A stretch of DNA of 64,000 bases, taken from positions 14,984,001 to 15,048,000 of the forward strand of contig JAWHQI010000019.1 of NCBI GenBank assembly GCA_033032865.1. Direction: 5' to 3'. The first letter of the stretch is position 1. Each line of letters opens with the position of its first letter. The notes beneath the pieces are model-generated. The model was given only the letters and a program-made list of their open reading frames with translations, was not told where the DNA came from and ran no database searches. A program made the position numbers and the translations under genes. Source of the stretch: Dactylorhiza incarnata (Eukaryota > Streptophyta > Magnoliopsida > Asparagales > Orchidaceae). Below are positions 18,360 to 29,030 of this stretch, piece after piece.

Positions 18360-21133
18360 TTACTCATTATGGACGATCCAACACTTATGAGTTTTTATTC
18401 AATGGTAAGAAGGTGGTTTTGAGGCCCACCCTTCCTAAGGACACGGGTAGCTCATCCAGGGACACCACATTGCCCGTAGAAAAGAACAGTCTAAGTCTGA
18501 TTGGTAGGCGAGAGTTTGAGCGTGATTCATTTGTAGACGGCGTGATGTATGCGTTAGATTGTTTATCCGCAAGGGAAGATGTACCTTTGATGGATGGTTT
18601 GCCTACGGAGTTGAGGGATCTTTTGGACGAATATACGGATGTTTACCCTGAGGAATTGCCATCGGAGTTACCTCCTATGCGTGATATCCAACACGCGATA
18701 GATTTTATCCTGGGGTCCTCTTTACCGAATCTCCCTCATTATCGCTTAAACCCCTCCGCGCATCTAGAATTACAACGACAAATTTCAGATTTGTTATCCA
18801 AAGGATTCATACGCCATAGCTTGAGCCCATGCGCAGTTCCGGCCCTCTTAGCTCCCAAGAAGGATGGGTCTTGGCGGATGTGTGTTGATAGCCGCGCTAT
18901 CAACAAAATCACCGTCAAATATCGATTTCCAATTCCGCGGTTAGATGATCTACTTGACATGTTGGTGGGTTCATCCATCTTCTCTAAGTTAGGTCTACGT
19001 AGCGGATACCACCAAATCCGCAAACGAGAGGGCGACGAATGGAAAACCGTCTTTAAGTCAAAAGAAGGTTTGTATGAATGGCTAGTGATGCCATTTGGGC
19101 TCTCAAACGCCCCGAGCACTTTCTCTCGTATGATGACCCATACTTTCCAGCCCTACCTGGGAAAGTTTGTGGTGGTCTACTTCGATGACATTTTAGTCTA
19201 TAGCACCTCCACTCACGATCACCTTGCCCATCTACGTCTAGTTTTTTCTACACTACGATCGGAGCACCTCTATTTAAATTTTAAAAAGTGTATTTTCTAT
19301 GCGCGAGAGGTGGAGTTTTTGGGATACATCGTTGGCGAAGAGGGCATTAAGGTTGACCAGAGTAAGGTCCAAGCTATTAGGGATTAGCTCGAGCCAAAGA
19401 CCATTCGTGACGTCCGTTCTTTTCATGGCTTAGCCACATTTTATCGTCGGTTTATTCGCAACTTTAGTAGTGCGATGGCGCCTATTACGGAGTGTTTGAA
19501 GAAAGGCGGGTTCTCATGGACTAAATCCGCCGCGCGTGCCTTCGAACAAATCAAAACACTAATGACTGAAGCCCCTATACTTCGGTTGCCCAATTTTTAT
19601 AAGGTTTTCGAATTATCTTGCGACGCCTCCGGAGTTGGGATTGGAGGAGTTCTAAGCCAAGACGGCCACCCCATAGGATATTTTAGCGAAAAACTTTCCG
19701 GGTCTAAGCTGAACTATTCCAACTATGACTGAGAATTCTATGCGGTAGTACGTAGCCTTGCACATTGGCGGCATTACCTACTCTCCAAAGAATTTGTCCT
19801 TTTATTCGATCATGAAGCGCTGTGTTTTATCAATTCTCAAGCAAAAATCAGCCATCGACACGCCAAATGGGTCTCATTTTTGCAAGAGTACACGTTCACG
19901 CTGAAGCACCTAAAAGTGACTGAAAATAGGGTCGCAGATGCGCTTAGTCGTGTGGCTCTTTTATTATCCACTATGCAAGTTAAGGTCGTTGGGTTTGAGC
20001 GCATAAAAGACGAATATGTTACTTGTCCCGATTTTAAGGACATTTACCTCGAGGCACAATAGGAATCCCCCACCACTATTTCGGCCTACTTCCTTAGGGA
20101 TGGCAACCTGTTTTGGCACTCCCGTTTATGCATCCCGGCCTCATCACTTCGCCACTTTATTGTTTGGGAGCTTCATAGCGGTGGACTAGCGGGTCACTTT
20201 GGGAGGGATAAGACGATTGCGTTAGTAGAAGAAAAATTCTATTGGCCTAAATTGAAGACCTTTGTAGGAAAGATCGTGAGTAGTTGTCGCACTTGCCAAT
20301 TGGCCAAGGGAAATAAGACTAATGTTGGACTCTACACGCCTTTACCTATTCCTTCCGTCCCGTGGGAAGATCTTAGTATGGACTTTGTGTTAGGCCTTCC
20401 ACCTACGTTGCGTCGACATGATTCCGTCATGGTCGTGGTAGATAGATTTTCCAAAATGGCTTATTTTGTCCCTTGTAGCAAAACCAATGACGCTTCGCAT
20501 ATCGCCAAATTGTTTTTTAAAGAAGTCGTCGGTCATCGCGGTGTTCCAAAATCCATAGTGTCGGATAGGGATGTTAAATTTACTAGTTATTTTTGGAAAA
20601 CGCTATGGATTTTGTTGGGCACCCGCCTTGTATTTTCCTCCGCCTACCACCCCCAAACGGATGGCCAGACGGAGGTGGTAAATAGAAGTTTGGGTGGTTT
20701 ATTATGGTGCCTTGTGGGTGACCATAAAGGTACTTGGGACTTGGTCCTACCTCATGCGCAACTAGCCTATAATAACTCCAAAAATAGGTCGACGGGTATG
20801 TCACCGAACGAGATAGTCCATGGCTATAAGGCTCGTGTGCCTCTTGACTTGATACCATTACCGCCTTCATATAAATCAAGCCAATTCGCACAGGATTTCG
20901 CTCACCATGTTCATGATCTCCACAAAAGTATTAAAGATAAATTAACCACTCAATATGATTACCGAGCACAAGCTAACGCCCACCGAAGGCCCTCCAACTT
21001 TAATGTTGGCGATTGGGTTTTGGTCCGATTACTCCCGGAGCGGTTACCTTCGGGAACCGTGAAAAAGTTGGCACCTCGGAGAGCTGGCCCCTTCAAGGTA
21101 ATTAAGAAATTGGAAGTAATGCGGTTGTTTTAA
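18360..21133 (+). pseudogene. pol: Gypsy A pol: protease end, RT, RNase H, integrase
   Basis: A single frame runs from the gypsy C junction to 21133 with only three stops: TAG 19385-19387 (Trp expected), TGA 19730-19732 and TAG 20060-20062. RT spans about 18600-19290, with MPFGLSNAP and YFDD (19178-19189). Its first catalytic Asp is replaced: the motif reads FSKLGLRSGYHQ, with Gly (GGT, 18992-18994) where LDL is conserved. One RNase H follows ([14 protein letters not shown], about 19615). Integrase has the zinc finger (HSGGLAGHFGRDKT ... CRTCQ) and catalytic D, D, E (SMDFV, VSDRD, TDGQTEV). No second RNase H, so it is not Tat-like. The C-terminal domain (NVGDWVLVRL, RAGPFKV) shifts frame at about 21110. 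The missing Asp alone should abolish RT activity. Confidence 0.88.
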
Positions 21134-21765
21134 GCTTACCTGCGGATTGGAGAATTTCTCCTATTTTTAATGTTTCCGATTTAACACTCTATACTATGCC
21201 ACTTCCACCAACTTCTACATTTTCTTCCTTGAGTGAGTCTTCTTCTACATTATGTGGGGTTGGGAATGAGTGTGCCAAGGATTCACCTGATGACACATGG
21301 GTGGAAGATTATACTGTTTTATCTTCAACTGATGCTGACATTTTTGCTAGATCTTTCCATGCTTTGCCATCTCCTGACCGGATTTTGGATGCTGAGACGA
21401 TTGACACACCGGACGGGCCTACATGTCGCTTCTTGGTTCGTTGTAATGGATGATCTTCTTCGGATGATTCTTAGGTTCCTGAGCACGACCTGCACCAGTG
21501 GGATGCGGACCTTCTCCGACTCTATTTACACGACCACTCACCGGTGGTGAGTGCTTTCGACCGGGGGAGGATTGATGCAGGCCCGCCTCCTTCGCATCAT
21601 GCTCGTGGTGCTACTCCTACTGCTCGTGCTGATATGATGGCGCCTCCTCCTATTGAAGATGTTACTGAGGAAGTCGCCACCGCCAAAAAAGACTTGAGGC
21701 GCAACAACAAAGGGGATCATGCTCGCAACGCTCGCCGCCGCTATGACTTGCGGCCTCGCACTTAA
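21134..21765 (+). pseudogene. Gypsy A pol C-terminus, reading into the 3' LTR
   Basis: After the frame change the integrase tail continues (LPADWRISPIFNVSDLTLY, the usual post-integrase motif of plant chromoviruses), then an acidic Ser/Asp-rich segment with two stops, then a basic tail ending RRYDLRPRT and TAA at 21763-21765. The last about 64 codons lie inside the 3' LTR (from 21573). The same codons are preserved in the 5' LTR. Overlap of pol with the LTR is a known property of CRM-type elements. No chromodomain core was recognised. Confidence 0.6.
21559..21572 (+). promoter_or_regulatory. Polypurine tract of gypsy A
   Basis: GACCGGGGGAGGAT directly precedes the 3' LTR start TGATGCAGG at 21573, and is within the translated region. 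Confidence 0.7.
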
Positions 21766-21880
21766 CTAATATTTAATATGAGTATAAAACATATTAAATA
21801 TTAGTCTCTTATTCTCCACTACCATTACTTTTATTTCTAAAGTTTTAATTTCAGCTTGAATGTTAATGTGGACTGCGTTT
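21573..21880 (+). repeat. Gypsy A 3' LTR, left part
   Basis: Matches 2662-2967 of the 5' LTR and stops at CGTTT (21876-21880), the target duplication of gypsy B. The LTR resumes at 33951. Confidence 0.9.
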
Positions 21881-22039
21881 TGTACAACTCTGTATTCGCC
21901 GAGTAAGTCCTCGGGACGCAAGAGGTATTTTGGAGGACCGTCTTTTAATATAGACCAGAGCAGGGAGAGAGGAGGGCGAGTGGTAGAGGTAGAGACCCCC
22001 CACTCGCCCCACCCATGAAGGAGGCGAGCAAGAGGGGGC

Positions 22040-22620
22040 AGGGGGAGGAGGCCTCTGGCCTCCCTTGCCCCGCCCCAGCCGTGGGGGGCGAGACCAGCAT
22101 GGGGCCGCCCTGGCTGGGTCTCGCCCAGCCCCAGCAGGGGGCAGGGGGAGGAGGCCTCTGGCCCCCCTTGCCCCTGCCCCTGCCGTGGGGGGTGAGACCA
22201 GCAGGGGGCTTCCCTGGATGGGTCTCGCCCAGCCCCAGCAGGGGGGCAGGGGGAGGAGGCCTCTGGCCCCCCATGCCCCCACCCCAGCCGTGGGGGGTGA
22301 GACCAGCAGGGGGCCGCCCTGGCTGGGTCTCGCCCAGCCCCAGCAGGGGGGCAGGGGGAGGAGTCCTCTGGCCCCCCTTGCCCCCGCCCCAGCCATGGGG
22401 GGAGAGACCAGCAGGGGGCCGCCCTGGCTGGGTCTCGCCCAGCCCCAGCAGGGGGGCTGGGGGAGGAGGCCTCTGGCCCCCCTTGCCCCCGCCCCAGCCA
22501 TGGGGGGCGAGACCAGCAGGGAGCCGCCCTGGTTGGGTCTCGCCCAGCCCCAGTAGGGGGGCAGGGGGAGGAGGCCTCTGCCCCCCCCCCCTGCCCAAGC
22601 CCAGCAGGGGGGCGAGACCA
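22040..22620. repeat. 105-bp minisatellite in gypsy B LTR1 (about 6 units)
   Basis: GGGGGAGGAG recurs at 22041, 22144, 22249, 22354, 22459 and 22564. Very GC-rich units with CCCAGCCCCAGCAGGGGG and GGGCGAGACCAGCAGGG. The 105-bp (35-codon) period keeps long frames open on both strands; these are not genes. Equivalent arrays are in LTR2 and LTR3. Confidence 0.92.
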
Positions 22621-22834
22621 GCAGGGGGGCGACCCCTGGATCTCGCCCAGCCCCAGTTAGGGGGTTCGCCGAGCCCCGCGAGGTACCCCCTCTCGCCCAG
22701 TTCCGGGGGGAGGGTTGGTCTACGTTTAGCGCTCCAGAACAACGGGATTTGGCTATCCGCAAGCCATTTCCTAGGGTATTTTGGTAATATCGCGGACCAG
22801 TTGGTGGCTATTTGCAGCCCAAATCCTGAAATCC

Positions 22835-22842
22835 TATAAATA
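22835..22842 (+). promoter_or_regulatory. TATA box, gypsy B LTR1
   Basis: TATAAATA in the context ATCCTATAAATAGGACC, identical in LTR2 (29997-30004) and LTR3 (33619-33626). Confidence 0.65.
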
Positions 22843-23166
22843 GGACCAAGGGGGCCCCATTTGGAGGCAAGCTTATCCTAGGCTAGTTCTCTCTCACTCT
22901 CCCTCCCCAGGTCTCTCTCTAGTGGGGTGAGGAGAGCCTCTAGTGGTTCCCAAGCCCGACATTGGCTTGGTAGGGGAAGCGCTCTAAAGATCTTCCAGGT
23001 ATGTGGTGGGACCTCCTCGCCGAGCCCTTGGTCCAGTTCATAGTGCCTCAACCTTCAACCTAGAGCTGTCCCTTGAGGGGAGTAAGTGTTGGTCGCCCCT
23101 CAGCTTGCTGAGGGCCCCGAACTCCACAGAGACCGACGCTTGTTCACCAAGTTGTCGGTTTCAACA

Positions 23167-23183
23167 TTTTGGTGCGGTGAGCG
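23167..23183 (+). promoter_or_regulatory. Probable primer binding site of gypsy B
   Basis: TTTTGGTGCGGTGAGCG follows LTR1 directly; same as gypsy C. Repeated after LTR2 at 30329. tRNA not identified. Confidence 0.6.
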
Positions 23184-23214
23184 TGGAGTGTGGCCGATTC
23201 AAGAAACTCTCAAG

Positions 23215-24166
23215 ATGAGCTCCATGGACGGAGGTGGAGGAAGTTCTGTCCGAAGTCACTCGCAGCCCCCGGTGGCTGGGGTGACGTTGGAGATGTTTGA
23301 AGATTTCAAGCGGGATGTCACGCAGGTCTTGCAGGTTACTCTCAGCCGGCAGTCCCGGATGGAGGTACCAGCAGGGGGAGAGTGGGGAAGAGACGTACCC
23401 CCGCTCCCCCAGCAAGGGGGCGAGATCTGGAGGGGGGCGCCCTCCCATATCGCCCCGCCCCAGCAAGGGGGCGAGATCTGGAGGGGGAGCCCTCCCATCT
23501 CGCCCCGCCCCAACAAGGCGGCGAGATCAGGAGGGGGCGCCCTCCCATCTCGCCCCTCCCCAGCAAGGGGGCGAGATCTGGAGGGGGGCGCCCTCCCATC
23601 TCGCCCTCCCCCAGCAAGGGGGCGAGATCTGGAGGGGGCGCCCTCCCATCTCGCCCCGCCCCAGCAAGGGGGAGAGCTTAGGAGCGGGGCGCCCTCCCAG
23701 CTCGCCCCGCCCCTTCTGGTCCAGCCGTAAAAGGGGGCGAGCAGGGAGGCATCCGGCCCCCACTCACCCCGCCCCAAAAGGAGTCGAGTGAATGTTGGCA
23801 GGCAAGACCACCATGGGTGGCGGTCATCCGAGAGCCCGACGGGCGCAGAGGCCCGCAAGTCGGCTCCGCGAGAGCAAGGAAGGGAGGACTTCAAAAGGAA
23901 AAGATCCAACCACCCGAGGTGGAGGCAGGGGCAGAGGACACCCCCTCCACCGCCCCAGCAAACCACGGCGATCGCCAAAGAAGAAGAAGGAACCGCACAG
24001 GAGGAAGAAGGGGCATCCGAGTGGGGTTACCTTACTGTGACTTCCACGATGAGGAGGGTCACGCGACGTCCGCCTGCCCAGAGTTCTTGAAATTGAAGAA
24101 GGCAAGGGATCCAAGGAACCAACATCAACCACCAGGAGAGGTCGAGGAGGACCAGGCCCGGGAGTA
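23215..24166 (+). pseudogene. Gypsy B gag remnant with internal repeats
   Basis: ATG 23215 (MSSMDGGGG) begins a frame whose VTLEMFEDFKRDV resembles VTPRMFADFRREV of gypsy C gag. The gag core is gone; about 23410-23710 is instead six units of a 51-bp repeat that encode a Gly/Pro/Arg-rich peptide (QQGGEIWRG type). A stop at 23728-23730 and frame changes follow. The end keeps the knuckle CDFHDEEGHATSAC (about 24048-24090). It could not form a normal capsid. The product, if any, would be supplied in trans. Confidence 0.7.
23410..23710 (+). repeat. 51-bp tandem repeat within gypsy B gag (about 6 units)
   Basis: CAGCAAGGGGGCGAG recurs at 23410, 23461, about 23512 and 23561, and onward, a 49-51 bp period. 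Units contain GGCGAGATCTGGAGGGG and CCTCCCATCTCGCCCC, which can pair with each other. Confidence 0.9.
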
Positions 24167-24298
24167 GGAGACCAAGTTTGGTCTCCATACTTAGTTTTTT
24201 CTGCCTTTAAGCATATGTAATGTAATGTTTCATTTCCATGTCTAGTGTTCTCACATGTACTCGGATGGTCAATATAAAGAAAGATTTCAAAAAATACT

Positions 24299-26045
24299 TG
24301 GCCCCGAGCAGACCCGCTGCCCAGGCTCTCATCTAGCTGGCAGGTCCGAAGGCTCACTGGGCGGCAGGTTCCAAGAGTTTCAAAGGTTGGCCCCGAGCAG
24401 ACCTCTGACCAGGCTCTCATCTAGCTAGCAGGTCTGAAGGCTCACTCGGCGGCAGGTTCCAAAGGTTTCAAAGGTTAGCCCCGAGCAGACCCGCTGACCA
24501 GGCTCTCATCTAGCTGGCAGGTCCGAAGGCTCACTCGGCGGCAGGTTCCAAAGGTTTCAAAGGTTGACCCCTAGCAGACCCGCTGACCAGACTCTCATCT
24601 AGCTGGCAGGTCCGAAGGCTCACTCTGCGGCAGGTTCCAAAGGTTTCAAAGGTTGGCCCTGAGCAGACCCGCTGACCAGGCTCTCATCTAGCTGGCAGGT
24701 CCGAAGGCTCACTCGGCAGCAGGTTCTAAGAGTTTCAATGGTTGGCCCCGAGCAGACCCGCTGACCAGTCTCTCATCTAGCTGGCAGGTCCGAAGGCTCA
24801 CTCGGCGGCAGGTTCTAATAGTTTCAAAGGTTGGCCCCGAGCAGACCCGCTGACCAGGCTCTCATCTAGCAGGCAGGTCCAAAGGCTCACTCGGCGGGAG
24901 GTTCTAAGAGTTTCAAAGGTTGGCCCCGAGCAGACCCGCTGACCAGGCTCTCATCTAGGTGGCAGGTCCGAAGTCTCACTCGGCGGCAGGTTCCAAAGGT
25001 TTCAAAGGTTGGCCCCGAGCAGACCCGCTGACCAGGCTCTCATCTAGCTGGCAGGTCCGAAGGCTCACTCGGCGGCAGGTTCCAAAGGTTTCAAAGGTTG
25101 GCCCCGAGCAGACCCGCTGACCAGGCTCTCATCTAGCTGGCAGGTCCGAAGGCTCACTCGGCGGCAGGTTCCAAAGGTTTCAAAGGTTGGCCCAGAGCAG
25201 ACCCGCTGACCAGACTCTCATCTAGCTGGCAGGTCCGAAGGCTCACTCGGCGGCAGGTTCCAAAGGTTTCAAAGGTTGGCCCCGAGCAGACCCGCTGACC
25301 AGGCTCTCATCTAGCTGGCAGGTCCGAAGGCTCACTCAGCGGTAGGTTCTAAGAGTTTCAAAGGTTGGCCCCGAGCAGACCCGCTGACCAGGCTCTCATC
25401 TAGCTGGCAGGTCTGAAGGCTCACTCAGCAGCAGGTTCTAAGAGTTTCAAAGGTTGGCCCCGAGCAGACCCGCTGACCAGGCTTTCATCTAGCTGGCATG
25501 TCTGAAGGCTCACTCGGCGGCAAGTTCTAAGAGTTTCAAAGGTTGGCCCCGAGCAGACCCGCTGACCAGGCTCTCATCTAGCTGGCAGGTCCGAAGGCTC
25601 ACTCGGCGGCAGATTCCAAATGTTTCAAAGGTTGGCCCTGAGAAGACCCGCTGACCAGGCTCTCATCTAGCTGGCAGGTCCGAAGGCTCACTCGGCGGCA
25701 GGTTCCAAAGGTTTCAAAGGTTGGCCCCGAGCAGACCCACTGACCAGGCTCTCATCTAGCTGGCAAGTCCGAAGGCTCACTCGGCGGCAGGTTCCAAAGG
25801 TTTCAAAGGTTGGCCCCGAGAAGACCCGCTGATCAGGCTCTCATCTAGCTGGCAGGTCCGAAGGCTCACTCGGCGGCAGGTTCCAATGGTTTCGAAGGTT
25901 GGCCCGAGCAGACCCGCTGACCAGGCTCTCATCTAGATGGCAGGTCCGAAGGCTCACTCGGCGGCAGGTTCTAAGAGTTTCAAAGGTTGGCCCCGAGCAG
26001 ACCCGTTGACCAGGCTCCCATCAAGCTGGCAGGGCCGAGGACCGC
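24299..26045 (+). repeat. 89-bp tandem array 1 of gypsy B (about 19-20 copies)
   Basis: Units of 88-89 bp, for example starting at 24385, 24473 and 24562. Consensus features are GGCCCCGAGCAGACCCGCTG, CAGGCTCTCATCTAGCTGG and GGCTCACTCGGCGGCAGG. Units are about 90-97% alike by eye. Two alternating end types occur (GTTCCAAAGGTTTC and GTTCTAAGAGTTTC). Located in the 3' untranslated part of the internal domain. Not CRISPR-like: units are contiguous, with no distinct spacers. Confidence 0.95.
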
Positions 26046-26400
26046 TCGGTGGGTTTTCAAAGTGTTTTTCCCCCGAGATGGCTCCGGTAGCCGGGCTCTC
26101 ACTCACCGGCAGGATAGGATGACCTCTCGGGGAGGCTAAGTGTTTTTCCCCAGGGTGGTTCCTCTAGCCGGGCTCTCACTAGCCGGCAGGATAGGATGAC
26201 CTCTCGGGGAGGCTAAGTGTTTTTTTCCCCGAGATGGCTCCGCTAGCCGGGCTCTCACTAGCCGGTAGGGCAGGATGACCTCTCGAGGAGGGTAAGTGTT
26301 TTTTCCCCCCGAGGTGGCTCCGTTAGCCGGGCTCCCGCTAGCCGACAGGGTTGGAGGACCTCTCGAGGGGGCTTTATGTTCTTTCTCGAGGAAGCTCCGT
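26046..26400 (+). repeat. 79-bp tandem repeat of gypsy B (about 4 copies)
   Basis: GCCGGGCTC recurs at 26090, 26167, 26246 and 26326 (77-80 bp). Units read CCCCCGAGATGGCTCCG, GGGCTCTCACTAGCCGG and GATGACCTCTCGGGGAGG. They share the GGCTCTCA-CTAG core with the 89-bp units and with gypsy C's 97-bp repeat. Confidence 0.88.
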
Positions 26401-27133
26401 TAGTCGGGTTTCCAGCGACACTCGTCGAATATACAGGGTTGGACATTTCTTTCCGAGCGTGTACCTCGCTCGAAAAGAGCGGGTGAAAGTTGAGTTATAG
26501 TTCTCATTCTTATTATTAAAAGTCTTATTTAACTTTGTTTCAAATTAAGTGATATATATAAATATATATGAGTGCTGATTGAGAAAGTAAAACATAAATA
26601 AACAAGCACATAACTAGATGACACAAGATATATAGTAGTTCCCCAAAACCTGGGTACATCCACTCTTCTACCCACTGGTAGGAATCCACTAGGAGGTTGT
26701 TGATAAGGTGCCCTCTCACCAAGGTGATTTTGATAAGGTGTCCACACACCAAGGTGATTTTGATAGTGTGTCCACACACCAATGGGAGTTTTGATCAGGT
26801 GCCCAATTCACCAATAAGCTTTTGATAAGGTGCTTATAAACCAAGCTGCAGGTTTTTGCTAAGGTGCCCTGTCACCGGGAGTAAACTTTTGAAGGGAGTT
26901 TTAACCCTTTACAAGATGGGAAGGAGAAAGGGGAAAGATATATTGTTCTTCTCTTTTTGCTGAGAAGACACTTGAAAATCCTGATTGGATGTTGAGTTGG
27001 ATCTTGATGAAGATGGTGAAGAGATCTCCCCCTGTCTGAGTTAATTGTGGAGGCTCCTTTTCTTGGTTCCAAATCCTCTATTTCAAATGTATGGAGTGGA
27101 TCACCTCTCATTGTTCTCTGTCGACCTTCTCCT

Positions 27134-27141
27134 TATTTATA
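27134..27141 (-). promoter_or_regulatory. TATA box in copia D 3' LTR
   Basis: Reads TATAAATA on the minus strand (AGCTATAAATAAGG). The matching segment is deleted from the other LTR, which is the 5' LTR and should drive transcription. Confidence 0.55.
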
Positions 27142-27413
27142 GCTTTGTGTATTAAGATAACACTATAGGAGAGAAATTAATTAGTAGACAGAGTATTAGA
27201 AAGAGAGAAATATTTCCATACCTATTATATCTATAGAAGGAAAGAATTCATTTTGATTTCAAATAATATACATAATCAACTTAATCAATTTAGCCAAGAA
27301 TCAATTAGAGGGAAAGAATGATTCATAACGGCTATAAAAGAATAATATTATTCCATATAAATCAGATCTATAGAAAGAAGGAAAGAGATCTGGTGTTATT
27401 TGAATTTAACATA

Positions 27414-27435
27414 GTAATCGACGTACGTCGATTAC
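27414..27435. repeat. 22-bp perfect palindrome in copia D LTR
   Basis: GTAATCGACG / TACGTCGATTAC arms form a perfect 22-bp dyad with ACGTACGT at the centre; conserved in the other LTR at 28720-28741. ACGT cores are typical plant bZIP sites. Confidence 0.8.
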
Positions 27436-27898
27436 AATTCGACATAAGCGTCGAATTCATCATGGTTGGACGTCGAGAGGAGAATAAGGAAGGTGCGTCG
27501 ACTAAGGTGCGTCGACATAGGATACGTCGAATTCTTATTAAAGTTACTTCGACTCATTCTGAAAGAAAAGTCGACAACACTTCGACGTTGCGTCGAATAC
27601 TATTCGACGCATATTTACTTAACCTTGATTTTTCTTTCTTTAGAATTCATATTCAACTCATTTTGGGGGTAAAGACAAATCATTTTCCCAACAATCTCCC
27701 CCTATTTGTCTTAACCCTATTCAGAGAAAAATTGAATCAGCATTTAATCAACACATCAAAGCATATTTTATCGAAAGAGATATATTAGGAAATCAGAAAA
27801 ATCATTTTCAGAGAATAAGGGGAGAATAGAGAACTAAGTGATCTTTGTGATTTCAGGTGTTAGCCTGTGTGAAAAATCAACCTCCCTCTGATACCAAT

Positions 27899-29020
27899 TG
27901 AAAGTTGAGTTATAGTTCTCATTCTTATTATTAAAAGTCTTATTTAACTTTGTTTCAAATTAAGTGATATATATAAATATATATGAGTACTGATTGAGAA
28001 AGTAAAACATAAATAAATAAGCACATAACCAGATGATACAAGATATAAAGTAGTTACCCAAAACCTGGGTACATCTACTCTTCTACCCACTGGTAGGAAT
28101 CCACTAGGAGGTTGTTGATAAGGTGCCCTCTCACCAAGGTGATTTTGATAAGGTGTCCACACACCAAGGTGATTTTGATAAGGTGTCCACACACCAATGG
28201 GAGTTTTGATCAGGTGCCCAATTCACCTATAAGCTTTTGATAAGGTGCTTATAAACCAAGCTGCAGGTTTTTGCTAAGGTGCCCTGTCACCGGGAGTAAA
28301 CTTTTGAAGGGAGTTTTAATCCTTTACAAGATGGGAAGGAGAAAGGGGAAAGATATATTGTTCTTCTCTTTTTGCTGAGAAGACACTTGAAAATCCTGAT
28401 TGGATGTTGAGTTGGATCTTGATGAAGATGGTGAAGAGAGCTCCCCCTGTCTGTGTATTAAGATAACACTATAGGAGAGAAATCAATTAGTAGACAGAGT
28501 ATTAGAAAGAGAGAAATATTTCCATAACTATTATATCTATAGAAAGAAAGAATTCATTTTGATTTCAAATAATATCCATAATCAACTTAATCAATTTAGC
28601 CAAGAATCAATTAGAGGGAAAGAATGATTCATAACGGCTATAAAAGAATAATATTATTCCATATAAATCAGATCAATAGAAAGAAGGAAAGAGATCTGGT
28701 GTTATTTGAATTTAACATAGTAATCGACGTACGTCGATTACAATTCGACGTAAGCATCGAATTCATCCTGGCTGGACGTCGAGAGGAGAATATAGAAGGT
28801 GCGTCGACTAAGGTGCGTCGACTAGAAGTCAGAGCTACGTCGACATAGGATACGTCGAATTCTTATTAAAGTTACTTCGACTCATTCTGAAAGAAACGTC
28901 GACAACACTTCGACGTTGCGTCGAATACTATTTGACGCATATTTACTTAACCTTGATTTTTCTTTCTTTAGAATTCATATTCAACTCATTTTGGGGGTTA
29001 AGACAAATCATTTTCCAACA
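27899..29020 (-). repeat. Copia D 5' LTR (right)
   Basis: 1122 bp. Like the left LTR but lacks about 105 bp (between 28453 and 28454) that contains the TATA box, and has a short insertion near 28825-28845. Adjoins the primer site, so it is the 5' LTR. Confidence 0.88.
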
Positions 29021-29030
29021 GCGGGGATTG

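Larger units (their letters stand above)
21881..23166 (+). repeat. Gypsy B LTR1
   Basis: 1286 bp, TGTACAACTC...GGTTTCAACA. About 580 bp of its U3 is a 105-bp minisatellite. TATAAATA at 22835-22842. Confidence 0.9.
26484..27693 (-). repeat. Copia D 3' LTR (left)
   Basis: 1210 bp between TGAAAGTTGAG and TTTTCCCAACA (plus-strand reading). Contains short repeats around AAGGTG-ATTTTGATAAGGTG (about 26700-26870), the 22-bp perfect palindrome at 27414-27435 and several GTCGA/TCGAC motifs (27414-27610). A minus-strand TATAAATA lies at 27134-27141. Confidence 0.9.
26484..29020 (-). mobile_element. Copia D, minimal element (two LTRs, 205-bp interior)
   Basis: Flanked by GCGGG (26479-26483 and 29021-29025), so it sits in the polypurine tract of gypsy B domain 1. 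Orientation is minus: the reverse complement of the iMet primer site (CTCTGATACCA, 27886-27896) adjoins the right LTR, and the reversed polypurine tract (ATCTCCCCCTATTTGTCTT, 27694-27712) adjoins the left LTR. The interior has no coding capacity. Length about 2.5 kb with 1.1-1.2 kb LTRs. This is a large TRIM/LARD-like deletion derivative that must have moved with proteins from elsewhere. Confidence 0.92.

Noticed and set aside
21863..22839. Long ORFs (265-299 codons) on both strands in gypsy B LTRs
   Set aside because: They follow from a 105-bp GC-rich repeat whose length is a multiple of three. The peptide is a low-complexity repeat and the same DNA is open on both strands.
23256..23978. 240-codon minus-strand ORF over the gypsy B gag repeats
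   Set aside because: Shadow of the 51-bp repeat; no independent coding signal.
24299..26045. Regular array that might be read as CRISPR-like
   Set aside because: Units are contiguous and nearly identical over their full 89 bp, with no separate spacers, and lie in a plant retrotransposon 3' UTR.
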